Positions 20,138 through 28,788 of a stretch of DNA of 59,825 nt are shown here, piece after piece. The notes below the pieces were generated by a model. It saw only the letters and a program-made list of their open reading frames with translations. It was not told the DNA's origin and searched no databases. The stretch is taken from NCBI GenBank assembly GCA_020250445.1, contig JADCEF010000063.1:1-59825 (forward strand), read 5' to 3'. Position 1 is the first letter of the stretch. Each line of letters starts with the position of its first letter. This DNA comes from Rhodobacter sp. GTDB lineage: Bacteria > Pseudomonadota > Alphaproteobacteria > Rhodobacterales > Rhodobacteraceae. A program made the position numbers and the translations under genes.

Positions 20138-21172
20138 TCACTCGCGGCGATGACGCGCCTGGTCGAGCATCACTGCGGCAACAATCAGCACGCCCTTGAT
20201 GACTTGCTGGTAGTAGGATTCGACCCCCATCAGATCGAGGCCGTTGTTGACGACGCTGATCAGCAGCGCACCGATCAGCGTTCCGGTCACGCGGCCGACA
20301 CCGCCGGCAAGGCTGGTGCCGCCGATCACGACCGCCGCAATCGCATCAAGCTCGTAGGCGATCCCGGCCTGCGGCAGGGCGGACCCGGTCCGTGCCGCCA
20401 GCATCATGCCGGCAAGGCCCGCAAGGCCGCCCGAGATCACATAGACCAGAAACCGGATGCGGCGCACGTTGATGCCGGACACGACGGCGGCGTGGGGGTT
20501 GCCGCCCGCGGCATAGACATGCCTGCCGAAACGGGTCGCGGACAGGACCCACCAGGCAATCAGAAACACCACGGCGAAGATGATCACCAGCACGGGAATG
20601 CCCGCGACCTCGCCCGTACCGATGACGCGGAACCCAGGCGTCAGTTCGGGAACCGGCCTGCCGCCCCCATAAAGCAGCGTCAGGCCGCGGGCAGCCGACA
20701 GCATGCCCAGGGTGGCGACGAAAGCGGGGACGGCAAAGCGCGACACCACAACGCCAGAGACAGCACCACAGGCCATGCCGACCGAAAGCCCGACGGCAAT
20801 GGCAAGCAGCGCAGGGTAGGGGCCGCCCGCAACCCCCGCAGTCGACGAAGTGGTGGCCAGCGAAGCCGCGACGATCCCGGCCAGGGCCACCACCGATCCC
20901 ACCGACAGGTCGATGCCGCGGGTCAGGATCACGAAGGTCATCCCGACTGCCAGAATGCCGTTGATCGACGTCTGGCGCAGGACGTTCGTGATGTTTCGCG
21001 CCGTCAGGAAATACTCATTCGCCACCGCAAGCACGAGGCAGACCAGGACCAAAGCAACCAGAATGCCGTATTTCTGGCCGTAGACGGCAAGACGGCGCTT
21101 CAGGCCCCCGCCGCGTGCCTCGGTGCCCGGTGCAATGGTCTGCTTTGCTTCCATCACGTCGTTCCTCTTCAC
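20138..21172 (-). CDS. Sugar ABC transporter permease (RbsC type)
   Basis: A 344-residue inner-membrane protein with about 8-10 hydrophobic segments. TFVILTRGIDLSVGSVVALA and AIAAVVIGGTSLAGGVGRVT are the two hallmark segments of the ribose/xylose-type permease family. It would form a homodimer with two copies of the ATPase or one double-domain ATPase. The gene lies ten bases after the ATPase gene. Confidence 0.93.
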   Translation of the reverse strand: MKRNDVMEAKQTIAPGTEARGGGLKRRLAVYGQKYGILVALVLVCLVLAVANEYFLTARNITNVLRQTSINGILAVGMTFVILTRGIDLSVGSVVALAGIVAASLATTSSTAGVAGGPYPALLAIAVGLSVGMACGAVSGVVVSRFAVPAFVATLGMLSAARGLTLLYGGGRPVPELTPGFRVIGTGEVAGIPVLVIIFAVVFLIAWWVLSATRFGRHVYAAGGNPHAAVVSGINVRRIRFLVYVISGGLAGLAGMMLAARTGSALPQAGIAYELDAIAAVVIGGTSLAGGVGRVTGTLIGALLISVVNNGLDLMGVESYYQQVIKGVLIVAAVMLDQARHRRE

Positions 21173-21181
21173 GTCCGGTCT

Positions 21182-22663
21182 TCACGCCGCCAGATGCACC
21201 AGCCGATCGGCCGACAGTTCGGTGCGCGACAGCTCTCCGGATATCCGCCCGTCCCGCATGACGACGGCGCGATCCGCCATTCCCACCACTTCATCCGTTT
21301 CGGACGAGATCAGGATCACCGCCCCGCCGGCCGAGGCGAAGTCTGACATCACTCGGTAGATTTCCCGCTTGGCACCAACGTCGACACCCCGCGTCGGTTC
21401 GTCCAGCAACAGCACCTTCGGCGCGGTCAGGAACCATTTGCCAAGGACCACCTTCTGCTGGTTTCCCCCCGACAACCCCGCCACTTCCAGCCGGTCGCTT
21501 GCCGTCTTGATGCGGAACTTGTCGATCATCTCGCGCGCCGACTGGCTTTCGCGGCGTCCGCTCATGACCGGACCCACGCTCAGAAAGGGAAGATGGGCCA
21601 TGCAGATGTTGTCGCGCACGCTTGCCGACAGGACAAGGCCGCTGCCCTTGCGGTCTTCGGTCACGAAAGCCAGGCCGAGCCCGATAGCCTCTGCGGGAGA
21701 GGAGAGGGAAATCCGGCGGCCATCCAGCACAACCTCGCCCCCCCGGTCTTCGACCAGCCCGAAGAGACGCTCGAATATCTCGCTGCGCCCCGACCCCATC
21801 AGACCGAAGATCGCCAGAATCTCTCCGCGGCGCACCTCGAAGCTGACGTTTCGGACATTGTTGGTCGAATTGAGGCCGCGAACGGACAGCAGCGTTTCGT
21901 CACCAGGCGTGTTCGTCTTGATGAATTCCTCTTTCAGCGGGCGGCCGACGATCATCTGGATCAACTGCTCGCGGCTGACGTTCGCCATGCTGCCGCTGTC
22001 TACAAAGGCCCCGTCCCGGAACACGGTAAAGGTATCTGCGATCTGAAAAATCTCGGAAAGCCGGTGGCTGACGTAGATGATCCCCTTGCCCTTGCCCTTC
22101 AGTGTCCGGATGGCCGCAAAAAGCTGATCCGCCTCTGCCTCGCCAAGCGCCGAGGTCGGCTCGTCCATGATGATGATCTCGGCGTCATAGCTCAGCGCCT
22201 TGGCAATCTCGACCAGTTGCAGCTTGGCGACGTTCAGGTTCATCATCAGCGTTCGCGCATCGATGTCGAAGTGCAATTCATCCAGCAGGGACTGCGCCAT
22301 GCTGTTCATGCTGCGAAAGTCAATCCGGCCGAAGCCGGCCAGCGGCTCGCGTCCCAGAAAGATGTTCTCGGCCACGGACATTGCCGGAACCGGGCTCAGC
22401 TCCTGCTCGATGATCGAGATGCCGGAGGCAAGTGCCTCACGCGGGCTGCGGAAATTCACCTCGGCCCCATTGCGCCTGATGATGCCCGAGTCGCGGGCCT
22501 GGATGCCCATGACGATGGACAGAAGGGTGGATTTGCCGGCACCGTTGCCCCCGCAAAGCGCATGCACCGAACCCCGTTCAAGCGCGAAACGACCGTTCGA
22601 CAGGGCCGCGACGCCGCCGAACGACTTGGTCACCCCCTCGACTTCCAGCAGCTTCGGCTGCAT
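21182..22663 (-). CDS. Sugar ABC transporter ATP-binding protein, double domain
   Basis: A 493-residue RbsA-type protein with two ABC domains. The first has the Walker A GGNGAGKST and the Walker B IIIMDEPTSALG. The second has a weak P-loop (GLMGSGRSE), as is usual in this family, but a good signature LSGGNQQKVVLGKW and LLLDEPTRGVDVG. ATG 22663 is chosen because GGGGGAAGCG precedes it; an in-frame ATG at 22690 lacks a site. First gene of the operon, divergent from rpiB. Confidence 0.92.
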   Translation of the reverse strand: MQPKLLEVEGVTKSFGGVAALSNGRFALERGSVHALCGGNGAGKSTLLSIVMGIQARDSGIIRRNGAEVNFRSPREALASGISIIEQELSPVPAMSVAENIFLGREPLAGFGRIDFRSMNSMAQSLLDELHFDIDARTLMMNLNVAKLQLVEIAKALSYDAEIIIMDEPTSALGEAEADQLFAAIRTLKGKGKGIIYVSHRLSEIFQIADTFTVFRDGAFVDSGSMANVSREQLIQMIVGRPLKEEFIKTNTPGDETLLSVRGLNSTNNVRNVSFEVRRGEILAIFGLMGSGRSEIFERLFGLVEDRGGEVVLDGRRISLSSPAEAIGLGLAFVTEDRKGSGLVLSASVRDNICMAHLPFLSVGPVMSGRRESQSAREMIDKFRIKTASDRLEVAGLSGGNQQKVVLGKWFLTAPKVLLLDEPTRGVDVGAKREIYRVMSDFASAGGAVILISSETDEVVGMADRAVVMRDGRISGELSRTELSADRLVHLAA

Positions 22664-22848
22664 CGCTTCCCCCGTTAAACTTTTGCACACTATCTGCGCG
22701 CATGCAAGACGGTGTCAAGCGAGTCCTTTTGCCCCCGTTGCCCTTGGCCGGCGGGTCAATGCGCGACTGCGTCATATGATTTGGCCTTTTCACCCGATCA
22801 CCTGCAGGGGCGCGGGGGCGCTGATTGGCAGACATGACCGCAAGTCGG

Positions 22849-22881
22849 TTGACAATTGCACAGCAGGCGTTCAAATGAACG
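22849..22881 (+). promoter_or_regulatory. rpiB promoter with candidate operator
   Basis: TTGACA (22849-22854) and TCAAAT (22871-22876) are 16 bases apart. The inverted repeat CGTTCA-AA-TGAACG (22868-22881) covers the -10 box. It lies in the 236-base divergent region between the importer operon and rpiB, and is a candidate binding site for the SorC-type regulator encoded two genes downstream. Confidence 0.5.
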
Positions 22882-22899
22882 GCAACATAGGAGGCGCGC

Positions 22900-23355
22900 A
22901 TGCGGGTTGCGATCGGCTGTGACGAGGCAGGTTTTGACCTGAAGGAGCTGCTCAGAACACACATCGCCGCGCTTGGGCACAGCGTCACGGATTTCGGCGT
23001 CCGGACAGGCGAAACCGCCCTTTATCCCGACATTGCCTTTGCCGTGGCAACAGCCGTCGCGCAAGGCGAGCACGAGCGGGCGGTCCTGATCTGCGGCACG
23101 GGAATCGGCGTCTGCATCAGCGCAAACAAAGTGCGCGGCATCCGCGCGGCCCAGGCGCATGACTGCTATTCGGCCGAGCGCGCCCAAAAGAGCAATGACG
23201 CCCAGATTATCTGCCTGGGTGCGCGTGTGATCGGGCCCGAGCTTGCAAGAAGCGTCGTTTCATCATTCCTTGGGTCATCGTTTGAACATGGCCGGTCCGG
23301 CCCGAAGGTTGACAGGATCATTGAATACGAAAAAGCCCATGATAGGACACCCTGA
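22900..23355 (+). CDS. RpiB/LacA/LacB-type sugar-phosphate isomerase
   Basis: A 151-residue aldose-ketose isomerase. RVAIGCDEAG at the N-terminus and CGTGIGVCISANKVRGIRAA (about 67-86), with its active-site Cys, are the RpiB signatures; SNDAQIICLGARVIG follows. The family acts on ribose-5-P, allose-6-P, galactose-6-P and, in tetritol pathways, erythrulose-4-P. With the DhaKL kinase and polyol dehydrogenase nearby, conversion of erythrulose-4-P to erythrose-4-P is the favoured role. A very strong AGGAGG site precedes the ATG. It forms an operon with the regulator gene. Confidence 0.92.
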   Translation: MRVAIGCDEAGFDLKELLRTHIAALGHSVTDFGVRTGETALYPDIAFAVATAVAQGEHERAVLICGTGIGVCISANKVRGIRAAQAHDCYSAERAQKSNDAQIICLGARVIGPELARSVVSSFLGSSFEHGRSGPKVDRIIEYEKAHDRTP

Positions 23356-23373
23356 CGCATAAGGAATCGCTGT

Positions 23374-24363
23374 TTGCCCGCACCCGGCAGTTCAGATGTG
23401 ACCCGGTTGGAAACGCCGGAGTATGGTCTTCTTGCCGAGATCGCCCGGCGTTACTACATCGAAGGCGAGACGCAGGACGGCATTGCACGGGCGCTTGACC
23501 TTTCGCGCATGAAGGTCAACCGGATGATCAAGGAGGCACAGGAGGCTGGCCTTGTCGAGATCCGTGTGCGGTTTCATTCCTCGCAGACGCGGGAACTGGA
23601 ACGCGACCTGTGCGACCGTTTCGGGCTGAAGCACCTGCTGATCGCGCCCGGATCCCAGTCCCCCGACCAGCAGCGGCGCAATGTGGCGATGACGGTCACC
23701 CACTTTCTTGAATCCAATCTGCGCGAGAACCTGATCGTCGCCGTCGGGATGGGCCGCAATGTTGCGGCCGTTGCCGAAAATCAGGCGTCACGCACCTTTC
23801 AGTCGCTGACCTTCGTGTCCGGCAGCGGCGGTGCCGCCGAGGCCGGTTCCGAAGGCAACGCCGACCATATCTGCCGGAACCTCGCCCGCCGCTTCGGCGG
23901 CAATGCCGTCACCCTTTATGCCCCGGCCTATGTTCCCGAGGCCGACCTGCGCGAAAGCCTGATGCGCAATGCCACGGTACGCCGCACCTTGAACCTTGCA
24001 CGCAGCGCCGACTTCGCGCTGGTTGGCATCGGCGATCTGGGCCCGGACAGCCACATGGCGCGCATGGGCTGGTTCTCGCGCGAGGAACTGCAGAAGGCGC
24101 AGGACGCGAAGGTGGTCGGCGACCTGATGGGGTACGATTTTTTCGATGCGGGCGGCACCCCCTGCAATGATGCCCTTGGGGGACGGGTCATCGGGCTGAC
24201 GCGCGAGGATCTGCAGCGAATTTCCACCACGATTGCAATCGCATCCGAGCCAAGCAAGGCGATGGCGATTCTCGGTGCCCTGAGGACAGGCACAATTGAC
24301 GTTCTTGCAACCTCACTCGGCAACTGCCTGGCCATTCAAAGCATGCTGGGGGCGGGCCTGTGA
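23374..24363 (+). CDS. SorC/DeoR-type sugar-binding transcriptional regulator
   Basis: A 329-residue protein. The N-terminal HTH (about 20-55) contains YYIEGETQDGIARALDLSRM, and the rest is the SorC effector domain related to sugar-phosphate isomerases, with GMGRNVAAVAEN and GGTPCNDALGG. Such regulators sense a phosphorylated sugar. It probably controls this locus from the divergent promoter region. TTG 23374 has AAGGA eight bases upstream; GTG 23398 is an alternative start. The gene follows rpiB by 18 bases. Confidence 0.9.
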   Translation: MPAPGSSDVTRLETPEYGLLAEIARRYYIEGETQDGIARALDLSRMKVNRMIKEAQEAGLVEIRVRFHSSQTRELERDLCDRFGLKHLLIAPGSQSPDQQRRNVAMTVTHFLESNLRENLIVAVGMGRNVAAVAENQASRTFQSLTFVSGSGGAAEAGSEGNADHICRNLARRFGGNAVTLYAPAYVPEADLRESLMRNATVRRTLNLARSADFALVGIGDLGPDSHMARMGWFSREELQKAQDAKVVGDLMGYDFFDAGGTPCNDALGGRVIGLTREDLQRISTTIAIASEPSKAMAILGALRTGTIDVLATSLGNCLAIQSMLGAGL

Positions 24364-24808
24364 CCGGCGGATGGCGCGCAGGAAGCCCCTGCTTTTCTTC
24401 GCCTCATGGCCGCGGCCCATTGAACGGACTTCGGCCGGGCCGCATGAGGTGACGGAAGCGAAGGCTTTCGGGCCGCCCGCGCGAAAGGTCGGGGCACCGC
24501 AGAAGGCGTGACGCGATTTGTCGCCGCTGCGCGGCGCGGGCGCATGGTTCAGGCGGCACGGCGGGTTCGCTGTCGTTCGCACCCGCGCCGGTTGCAGCGG
24601 GTCATGGCCCTGAAGACGGGGGCGTCAGACCCAGGATCAGGGCTTCGGCCAAAGCCGCGCCACCGCCCATTCTGCCAAGGCCCGGGACACCACGATCGCA
24701 GCCAACCTTGACAGCCGTGCGGCGCAAACATCCCCATAAGCCCCGGTGGCGCGGTGCAGGGGGCCTTTGGCGATAGCGTGACCGGGGCGGGGCACTGATC
24801 GACGGGCT
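24364..24808. other. Intergenic stretch, no gene supported
   Basis: About 445 GC-rich bases between the two catabolic loci. The genes on both sides point into it, so it must hold two transcription ends, yet I see no clear T-tailed stem-loop and no recognisable reading frame. Confidence 0.4.
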
Positions 24809-25705
24809 TCAGGATGTCTGTCCGAACCGGTAGGCCGGCATGCCGCAAACGCCGGGATCAACGGCGAAAAGCGCCCCTTCCTGCGGGTGGGCGGCCAGGT
24901 GTTCGGGCGTCATGGTGAACCGGGCCGAGGTGACGAAAAGCGTCGACAGATTCGCGCCGCCAAAGCAGCAACTGGTCGGCCAGGAGCAGGGAAGCTCGAT
25001 GATCGTCTCGACTGTTCCGTCCGGTCCGGTGCAGGTCAGGCAACCGCCGCCTGCCACCCGGGCCGTCCACAATCTGCCGTCGACGTCAAGACAGGATCCG
25101 TCGGGAAGGCCGCGCGGAAAGCCGGATTGCAGGGTCGTGCCCTGGGAAAGCATGCCGTCGTCGCCAATCCGGTAGGCATAGATCGTGTTGGCCAGCGTGT
25201 CGGCTGTCAACAACCCGCCAGAGCGGGGAAAGACCATCGTGTTCGTGATGCCGAACAGGTCATCGGTCACCCGCATCACTCGTCCACCCGGCAGGCAGCG
25301 ATAGATGGTGCCGGTTGCCTGCGGGATCGCGCGCGGGCTGTCATCCCCGTTGATGTTGTTGAACATGGTGCCAACCCAGTACGCGCCGTCCGGGCCGACC
25401 GCCCCTTCGTTCAGGCGGTTGTCCGGGCGGTCGGGCTCGATTTCAACCAGGGGAACAGGCTCGTCTTTCCAGTCCCACAGGCAGATGCTGCGTTCCATCC
25501 CCACAATGGCCCCGCCGTCGCGGCGCAGTCCGATCGATGTCGGCCGCCCCTTCACCGGCCAAAGCTGATGACGCCCCGTCACGGGATCAAGCGCATGAAT
25601 GCGCCGGCCGATGATATCAACCCAGACGAGCCGCTGGCGCTGATCGTCCCACAGGGCACTTTCCCCCACGATATCGCAGGCCGCAAGCACCAGTCTGGCG
25701 TCCAT
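24809..25705 (-). CDS. SMP-30/gluconolactonase-family sugar lactonase
   Basis: A 298-residue six-bladed beta-propeller. An N-terminal metal-site Glu lies in GESALWDDQRQRLVWVDI, the central Asn/Asp segment is RLNEGAVGPDGAYWVGTM, and the next blade has DGSCLDVDGRLWTARVAGGG. The family opens sugar-acid lactones (gluconolactone, arabinonolactone and similar) in the cytoplasm. The frame is open far upstream, but ATG 25705 with GAGGGGAAG just before it is the correct family start. It is divergent from the GntR regulator and belongs to the cluster that follows; an SDR in that cluster could make its lactone substrate. Confidence 0.9.
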   Translation of the reverse strand: MDARLVLAACDIVGESALWDDQRQRLVWVDIIGRRIHALDPVTGRHQLWPVKGRPTSIGLRRDGGAIVGMERSICLWDWKDEPVPLVEIEPDRPDNRLNEGAVGPDGAYWVGTMFNNINGDDSPRAIPQATGTIYRCLPGGRVMRVTDDLFGITNTMVFPRSGGLLTADTLANTIYAYRIGDDGMLSQGTTLQSGFPRGLPDGSCLDVDGRLWTARVAGGGCLTCTGPDGTVETIIELPCSWPTSCCFGGANLSTLFVTSARFTMTPEHLAAHPQEGALFAVDPGVCGMPAYRFGQTS

Positions 25706-25770
25706 CTGTCTTCCCCTCACGACTCCGTTGACAGGCAGGATGGGCAAGAGATACACACAATTCAAGCAGA

Positions 25771-25785
25771 ACCTGTCATACAGGT
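25771..25785. promoter_or_regulatory. GntR/FCD-type operator
   Basis: ACCTGT-CAT-ACAGGT is a perfect 6-bp inverted repeat with a three-base spacer. Its core GT-N3-AC matches the FadR-subfamily operator pattern (TNGTNNNACNA, outer T/A replaced by C/G). It lies between the divergent lactonase and regulator genes if the regulator starts at TTG 25800. Confidence 0.65.
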
Positions 25786-25799
25786 TTGGGGGCGGGGAT

Positions 25800-26501
25800 T
25801 TGAAACACGTCGGCAGCCTGGGCCTGGTCGGAGATGCCATCGGGGCGATCTCGCGGCATATCCGCGAGAAAGACCTGATGCCGGGCGACAAGCTTCCGTC
25901 CGAGGCGCTGTTGTCGAAAGAGCTGAACGTGTCGCGAACCGTGGTGCGCGAGGCATTCCGGTCCCTTGCGGCCATGCGGATCATCGAACTGGCGACCGGC
26001 AAACGCGCGACCGTGGCGCAGATCGACCATGGTGCCATGTCGCTGATGATCGAACACGGTGTCCATACCGACCAGATCAACATCCAGCAGATCTACGACG
26101 TGCGCCGCACCATCGAAACGCGGATCGTCACGCTGGCTGCGATCCGTCGCAGCGATGCCCAGGCGGCCGAGATTCTGGAACTTGCCGAAAAGATGCGGGG
26201 CAGCGCCGCCGATCCGGCCGCGCTGATGGAGCATGACCTGGCCTTTCACACCGCCCTGGCCCGTGCATCGGGGAACCCGGTCTATTCCCTTCTTATCGGT
26301 TCGTTTCAGGGCATCACCCGCCAGACCTGGCCGGTCGGCTGGAAAAGCCGCCAGACCCGGGAGTCGCGCGATCTGATGGTTGCAACCCATGCCGAAATTG
26401 CCCGGTCCGTCGCCGCCGGCGACCCGGAAAAGGCCACAGCGGCGATGTCACTGCATTTCGATGAAAGTGTCCGGGCCTTGCTGACCGCCGGGCTGTCATG
26501 A
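25800..26501 (+). CDS. GntR-family regulator with FCD domain
   Basis: A 233-residue regulator. The winged HTH (about 5-70) includes PGDKLPSEALLSKELNVSRT and VVREAFRSLAAM. The FCD ligand domain follows, with helices starting at YDVRRTIETRIV and metal-site candidates in EHDLAFHTALARASGN. FCD regulators usually sense sugar acids or other carboxylates. The frame opens at 25728/25740, but that region has no good ribosome site and contains a perfect operator-like palindrome; TTG 25800 has GGGGG seven bases upstream and starts at the usual point. Its stop overlaps the next gene by four bases. Confidence 0.87.
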   Translation: MKHVGSLGLVGDAIGAISRHIREKDLMPGDKLPSEALLSKELNVSRTVVREAFRSLAAMRIIELATGKRATVAQIDHGAMSLMIEHGVHTDQINIQQIYDVRRTIETRIVTLAAIRRSDAQAAEILELAEKMRGSAADPAALMEHDLAFHTALARASGNPVYSLLIGSFQGITRQTWPVGWKSRQTRESRDLMVATHAEIARSVAAGDPEKATAAMSLHFDESVRALLTAGLS

Positions 26502-27700
26502 AGATCACCGCCATTGAAACCATCCGCATTGCCGAACGGCCAAACCTGCTGTGGCTGTGTGTTCATACGGATGAAGGGATCACGGGGCTGGGCGAAACCT
26601 TCTTCGGCGCTGCCACGGTAGAGGCGCATGTCCATGAATACATCGCCCCCCGCGTGCTGGGCCGTGACCCGTTCGAGATTGATCGTCTGGCTTCCGATCT
26701 TGTGGGCTATCTGGGGTTCCGGTCCTCCGGGGCCGAGATGCGGGGCAATTCGGCCTTTGACATCGCTTTGTGGGATTTGTTCGGCAAGGCGATGAACCAG
26801 CCGATTGCGCAGTTGCTTGGCGGATTCACGCGTCGCGAGATCCGCACCTACAACACCTGCGCCGGGACGGAATATGTCAAGAAGACCTCGGGGCAGGTTA
26901 CGGCCAATTACGGCATCGGTGCCGGTGCTGACTATGATGATCTGAACGGTTTCCTGACCTGTGCCGATGACCTGGCCCATTCCCTGCTGGAAGAGGGGAT
27001 CACGGCGATGAAGATCTGGCCCTTTGACCAGATGGCCGAGGCCACAGGCGGACAGTACATTTCGGGTCCCGATCTGCGCAAAGGACTTGAACCGTTTGAA
27101 AGAATACGGGGTGCCGTAAGTGACCGGATCGACATCATGGTCGAGTTTCATTCGATGTGGCAGCTTTTGCCCGCGATGCAGATCGCCAAAGCGCTGGCGC
27201 CCTATCAGACCTTCTGGCATGAAGACCCGATCAAGATGGACAGTCTTGCCAGCCTGACGCGCTATGCCGCGCAATCGCCTGCGCCGATCTCGGCGTCCGA
27301 GACGCTGGCTACGCGCTGGGGTTTTCGCGACCTTCTGGAAACCGGGGCGGCAGGCGTGGTGATGCTTGACCTGTCCTGGTGCGGCGGACTGTCCGAGGCG
27401 CGCAAGATCGCCGCGATGGCCGAGGCCTGGCATCTGCCGGTGGCCCCGCATGACTGCACGGGGCCGGTCGTGCTGTGCGCCAGCACGCATCTGTCGCTGA
27501 ACGCCCCGAACGCGCTGGTGCAGGAAAGCGTGCGCGCCTTTTACCGCACCTGGTACCGCGATCTGGTCACGGCATTGCCAGAGGTCAGGAACGGGATGAT
27601 AACGGTTCCGCCCGGACCGGGTTTGGGGATGGATCTGCATCCCGACCTTGACCGGGCCTTTACGACGTCGAGACGGAAATCCGACGCAACCACGGTCTGA
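26498..27700 (+). CDS. Enolase-superfamily (MR/MLE) acid-sugar dehydratase
   Basis: A 400-residue mandelate racemase/muconate lactonising-type protein. The metal ligands are E216, E242 and E268, evenly 26 residues apart. K172 (in TAMKIWP) and H318-D319 (in APHDCTGP) face each other as general acid/base. The E216-x-H218 pair (VEFHSMW) recalls the D-x-H of D-galactonate dehydratase and related sugar-acid dehydratases. It should remove water from an aldonic or uronic acid to give a 2-keto-3-deoxy acid. It overlaps the GntR gene (ATGA) and precedes the ABC importer, so regulator and enzyme are cotranslated. The substrate is unknown. Confidence 0.9.
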   Translation: MKITAIETIRIAERPNLLWLCVHTDEGITGLGETFFGAATVEAHVHEYIAPRVLGRDPFEIDRLASDLVGYLGFRSSGAEMRGNSAFDIALWDLFGKAMNQPIAQLLGGFTRREIRTYNTCAGTEYVKKTSGQVTANYGIGAGADYDDLNGFLTCADDLAHSLLEEGITAMKIWPFDQMAEATGGQYISGPDLRKGLEPFERIRGAVSDRIDIMVEFHSMWQLLPAMQIAKALAPYQTFWHEDPIKMDSLASLTRYAAQSPAPISASETLATRWGFRDLLETGAAGVVMLDLSWCGGLSEARKIAAMAEAWHLPVAPHDCTGPVVLCASTHLSLNAPNALVQESVRAFYRTWYRDLVTALPEVRNGMITVPPGPGLGMDLHPDLDRAFTTSRRKSDATTV

Positions 27701-27736
27701 CAAGGCCGCAATCTGCCTTATGGGAGGAGTAAGAAA

Positions 27737-28714
27737 ATGAAGAAAATCAAGGGACTGGCTATGGCAGCCCTGATGTCTGCCGTTTCGACCGCAGCGGTCG
27801 CACAAGACCCGCTGGACATTGCGTTCACCGTCCATTCAGGCGCGTCGAACACCTTCTGGCAGGCAGTCCAGAAGGGCTATGAGGATGCCTGTGCAAAGAT
27901 TGGCGCAAATTGCCAGATGATCTATGTGCAGACCGACGGATCGATCCCCGAGCAGGTCGCGAACATGGAAGCCGCGCTGGCACGCAGCCCGGATGCGCTG
28001 ATCACCTCGATCGTCGACAACACGGCCTTTGACGATGTCATCCAGCGCGCGCGCGATGCGGGCGTTATCGTCATTGCCTCAAACGTTGATGATCTGGAAG
28101 GGGCGGCCGGCAATGCCAGGCAGGCTTTCGTCGGTCAGGGCTTTGTGCCTGCGGGCTATGGCCTGGCGCGGGCACAGTGGGCCAACATGCCCGCCGAAGG
28201 GCCCTTGCACATTCTGGTCGGCGTTTCCGGCCCGGGTCAGAACTGGTCGGAATCCCGCGCGCTTGGGATCACCAACTATCTGGACGAGATGATCGCGGCC
28301 AATCCTGACCGTGCGATCACCTACGAAAAGATCGACTCGGGCACCGACCTTGCCATCGTGGCCGACCGTGTGGGTGCCTACCTTGCGGCCCGGCCCGAAA
28401 CCAACGCCTATTTTGACACCGGCTTCTGGCATGCAGGTGTGGCAGGCGTGCTTCGCGACCGCGGAGTGGAGCCGGGCAAGGTTCTTCTGGCCGGCTTCGA
28501 CATCGTTCCGATTGTTCTGGACGAAATGGATGCCGGTTACATCCAGGTCGAGGTCGACCAGCAGCCCTACATGCAGGGTTTCCTGCCTGTGATGATGACC
28601 TACCTGTCCAAGACCGTGGGCCTTTCCCCGGCTGACATCAACACCGGCGAAGCATTGGTCTACCCGGCGGATGTGGCGGCTGTCCGTGGCCTGTCGGAAC
28701 AGGGCCTGCGCTGA
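27737..28714 (+). CDS. Sugar ABC transporter, periplasmic binding protein
   Basis: A 325-residue RbsB-type (Peripla_BP_4) protein. The signal peptide is MKKIKGLAMAALMSAVSTAA, cut after AVA before QDPLD. ITSIVDNTAFDDVIQRARDA and VIVIASNVDD are typical hinge-side segments. It belongs to the same fold as MocB-type rhizopine binders and ribose or inositol binders. A good GGGAGGAG site precedes it. A strong stem-loop follows the stop, as in the other importer locus in this window. Ligand unknown; the cluster enzymes suggest a sugar, sugar acid or cyclitol derivative. Confidence 0.92.
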   Translation: MKKIKGLAMAALMSAVSTAAVAQDPLDIAFTVHSGASNTFWQAVQKGYEDACAKIGANCQMIYVQTDGSIPEQVANMEAALARSPDALITSIVDNTAFDDVIQRARDAGVIVIASNVDDLEGAAGNARQAFVGQGFVPAGYGLARAQWANMPAEGPLHILVGVSGPGQNWSESRALGITNYLDEMIAANPDRAITYEKIDSGTDLAIVADRVGAYLAARPETNAYFDTGFWHAGVAGVLRDRGVEPGKVLLAGFDIVPIVLDEMDAGYIQVEVDQQPYMQGFLPVMMTYLSKTVGLSPADINTGEALVYPADVAAVRGLSEQGLR

Positions 28715-28726
28715 TTGCCGAAAGGT

Positions 28727-28757
28727 CGGCGCGGGGCCCTGCCCGGGCCCTGCGCCG
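28727..28757 (+). promoter_or_regulatory. Intercistronic stem-loop after the binding-protein gene
   Basis: CGGCGCGGGGCCC and GGGCCCTGCGCCG pair over 13 positions (one G-U) around a five-base loop. It lies between the binding-protein and permease genes of one operon and probably raises the relative amount of binding protein. Confidence 0.6.
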
Positions 28758-28788
28758 GTGCTTTGCCCCTGAATAAGGATTCGTTTCC

